Source: Gaiellaceae bacterium
GTDB taxonomy: Bacteria > Actinomycetota > Thermoleophilia > Gaiellales > Gaiellaceae
Length of the DNA: 64,000 nucleotides
Reading direction: 5' to 3'
Assembly: GCA_030446625.1 (NCBI GenBank)
Contig: JAUJMY010000013.1
Coordinates: 1 to 64,000 of the forward strand
Below, in pieces: positions 62,730 through 64,000 of the stretch (positions are counted from its first letter, which is position 1; each line of letters begins with the position of its first letter). A program made the position numbers and the translations under genes. Below the pieces are notes generated by a model. That model made no database searches. It saw only the letters and a list, made by a program, of their open reading frames with translations, and was not told where the DNA came from.

Positions 62730-63261
62730 CCCCGAGGCGGTGGCGATGCAGATTCTCTCGCGCTATGAACAGGACTACTGCTACGACGGAACGCCGCCGG
62801 TTCCCGTCGATGAAATCGCCGCGTCGCTTGCGCTTCTGCACATCGAGGAGGCCGACGATCTGCGGACGGTGCCAGGGGCACCGCTTGGCCTCGGCCGCCT
62901 CTCCGGCCTCCTCCTCACCGAGACGATGACGATCTACGTCGCGCGGGAGGAGGCGGCGCGCAGCCCTGGTCGTCGGCGCTTCACGATCGCCCACGAACTC
63001 GGGCACTGGTACCTGCACGCCGAAGGCGTTAGCGACTTCACCCGCTACTGTCGCGACGCCGACCTCGTCGCCGAGCGCCACATGGAAGGTGAGGCGAATG
63101 CCTTTGCCGCTGCGCTGCTGACGCCCGAGCCGATCCTGCGCGAGCAGGCTGAAGCGACGGGGCTCAACCTGCCGCTACTGGCGCGCCGCTTCGATGTTTC
63201 GCTCCCCGCTCTGCACCTTCGCCTGCTCAAGCTCGACCTTCTACCCGCGTGGATGCGCTGA
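62722..63261 (+). CDS. ImmA/IrrE-type metalloprotease
   Basis: 179 aa from ATG 62722. Zinc motif HELGH at 91-95 in RRFTIAHELGHWYLHAEG, with the third ligand in MEGEANAFAAALL (Glu124). C-terminal helices LPLLARRFDVSLPALHLRLL resemble the HTH-like region of ImmA proteins. It lacks the N-terminal zinc ribbon seen in the minus-strand copy. It is expected to cleave the repressor encoded by the preceding gene on a stress signal. Its stop overlaps the start of the nuclease gene (TGATG). Confidence 0.88.
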   Translation: MPDPEAVAMQILSRYEQDYCYDGTPPVPVDEIAASLALLHIEEADDLRTVPGAPLGLGRLSGLLLTETMTIYVAREEAARSPGRRRFTIAHELGHWYLHAEGVSDFTRYCRDADLVAERHMEGEANAFAAALLTPEPILREQAEATGLNLPLLARRFDVSLPALHLRLLKLDLLPAWMR

Positions 63262-64000
63262 TGCTGATCGCTCACATTTCCGACACGCATCTCGGCCACC
63301 GGCACCTGCACCACGTCGACGGCGAAGGCCGCAACGTCCGCGAACATGACGTCTACGGCGCCTTCAGCGCAGCGATCGACGCGATCATCGAGATCCAGCC
63401 AGCGTGCGTCGTGCACGCCGGAGACTTCTTCGACAGCTACCACCCCTCAACGCGGGCGCTCACGGTTGCACTCGATGGAGTCGCCAAGCTGCGCGACGCC
63501 GGCATCCCCTTCGTGGGGATCGCCGGCAATCACTCAACTCCCCGGCAGCGCAGCACCGAGCACGTCTTCTCGCTTCTCAGCCGCTTCGGCGGCGAGCTCA
63601 TTTGGCAGGAGCCGCGCGTCGTCACGGTCAATGGTCTGGCGGTCCATGGCATCCCGCACCAACACGACGCCGAAGCGCTCGCGGCGACCGTCGCCGCCGC
63701 TTCGCCGGTCGCGGACGCCGACTACAACGTGCTGCTCCTGCACGGCGGGTTCGACACGCTGTCGCAGGTCGGTGCAGGCGAGCCTGGCTCGCTCACGCTC
63801 GACCCTGAAGTCCTGCAGGCAGCGAGCGAGTTCGACTACGTCGCGCTCGGACATCTCCACATCGAACAACCGGCTCGCCTGAACGCCTACTACGCCGGCT
63901 CGCTCGAGCGGCTCACCTTCGGCGACTCAGCGCGCCGCAAAGGCTTTGTCGTTGTTGACCTCGCTCGCAGTCCGACCGACGACGCTCGGCTTCGCCTCCA
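63261..64000 (+). CDS. SbcD/Mre11-like nuclease (partial, runs off the window)
   Basis: 246 codons in the window, no stop. Calcineurin-type metallophosphoesterase motifs in order: HISDTHLGH (Asp8, His10), VVHAGDFFDSY (Asp55), GIAGNHS (Asn90, His91), NVLLLHGGFD (His161) and YVALGHLHIEQP (His198, His200). The order and spacing match SbcD/Mre11 DNA-end nucleases, which act with an SbcC/Rad50 ATPase. Such an ATPase gene may follow beyond the window. Translational coupling to the ImmA/IrrE gene suggests that the nuclease is an output of this stress-regulated module. Confidence 0.88.
   Translation, partial: MLIAHISDTHLGHRHLHHVDGEGRNVREHDVYGAFSAAIDAIIEIQPACVVHAGDFFDSYHPSTRALTVALDGVAKLRDAGIPFVGIAGNHSTPRQRSTEHVFSLLSRFGGELIWQEPRVVTVNGLAVHGIPHQHDAEALAATVAAASPVADADYNVLLLHGGFDTLSQVGAGEPGSLTLDPEVLQAASEFDYVALGHLHIEQPARLNAYYAGSLERLTFGDSARRKGFVVVDLARSPTDDARLRL

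Overview
The window is GC-rich, densely coded bacterial DNA with many GTG/TTG starts, 4-bp ATGA/GTGA gene overlaps and long spurious ORFs on the opposite strand. The gene content (PASTA protein, paired dynamin-like GTPases, DUF4032 kinase in a sugar ABC operon, DUF4242 protein, LuxR-type ATPase regulator) points to an actinobacterium, perhaps Thermoleophilia. That placement is inference; there is no rRNA or complete tRNA to test it.

0-30 kb is ordinary chromosome: a secreted subtilase; a MarR/MFS pair; an AAA+ ATPase; a VOC protein; a minus-strand block with a sugar ABC importer (ATPase, binding lipoprotein, two permeases), a beta-helix membrane protein, a DUF4032 kinase-like protein and two tandem M29 aminopeptidases; a PASTA protein; a gamma-glutamyltranspeptidase; two dynamin-like GTPases; DUF2382/PRC-barrel proteins; a carbonic anhydrase. 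A LuxR-type regulator carries a frameshift and a methyltransferase carries an in-frame TGA where Trp is expected.

30-46 kb is patched by repeated integration at a tRNA-Asp(GTC) gene. Four copies of its 3' end lie at about 29985, 31066, 35212 and 45853. Between them sit a three-gene cassette (phosphatidylserine-decarboxylase-like enzyme, amidino-hydrolase/transferase-like enzyme, MATE exporter), gene remnants, and a tightly overlapped surface-glycan-type cluster (four glycosyltransferases, ABC exporter, double APH-fold protein).

46-52.5 kb is a degenerate phage or satellite-like element: TerS/TerL-like genes without any portal or capsid gene, a zinc-ribbon protein, an XRE repressor with a visible operator and divergent promoter, two lipoproteins, a frameshifted tyrosine integrase, and a 5' half of a tRNA-Arg gene.

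52.5-64 kb is the most interesting part. It starts with a DUF488-DUF488-dual-OB cassette. Then comes a ubiquitin-like conjugation operon (ubiquitin-like protein, E2-like protein with no cysteine, JAB-E1 fusion) and a separate 42-residue basic protein. The operon and the small gene share an upstream promoter-like block, TTGGAAGT-N14-GGTCCTWGGT, with identical spacing. Two regulatory modules flank them: MazF/PemK-like protein, sigma-like, HxxxCxxC anti-sigma-like, ImmA/IrrE on the minus strand; and sigma-like, sigma-region-like, HTH, ImmA/IrrE, SbcD-like nuclease on the plus strand. I infer a sigma- and protease-controlled stress or defence island whose output includes protein modification.
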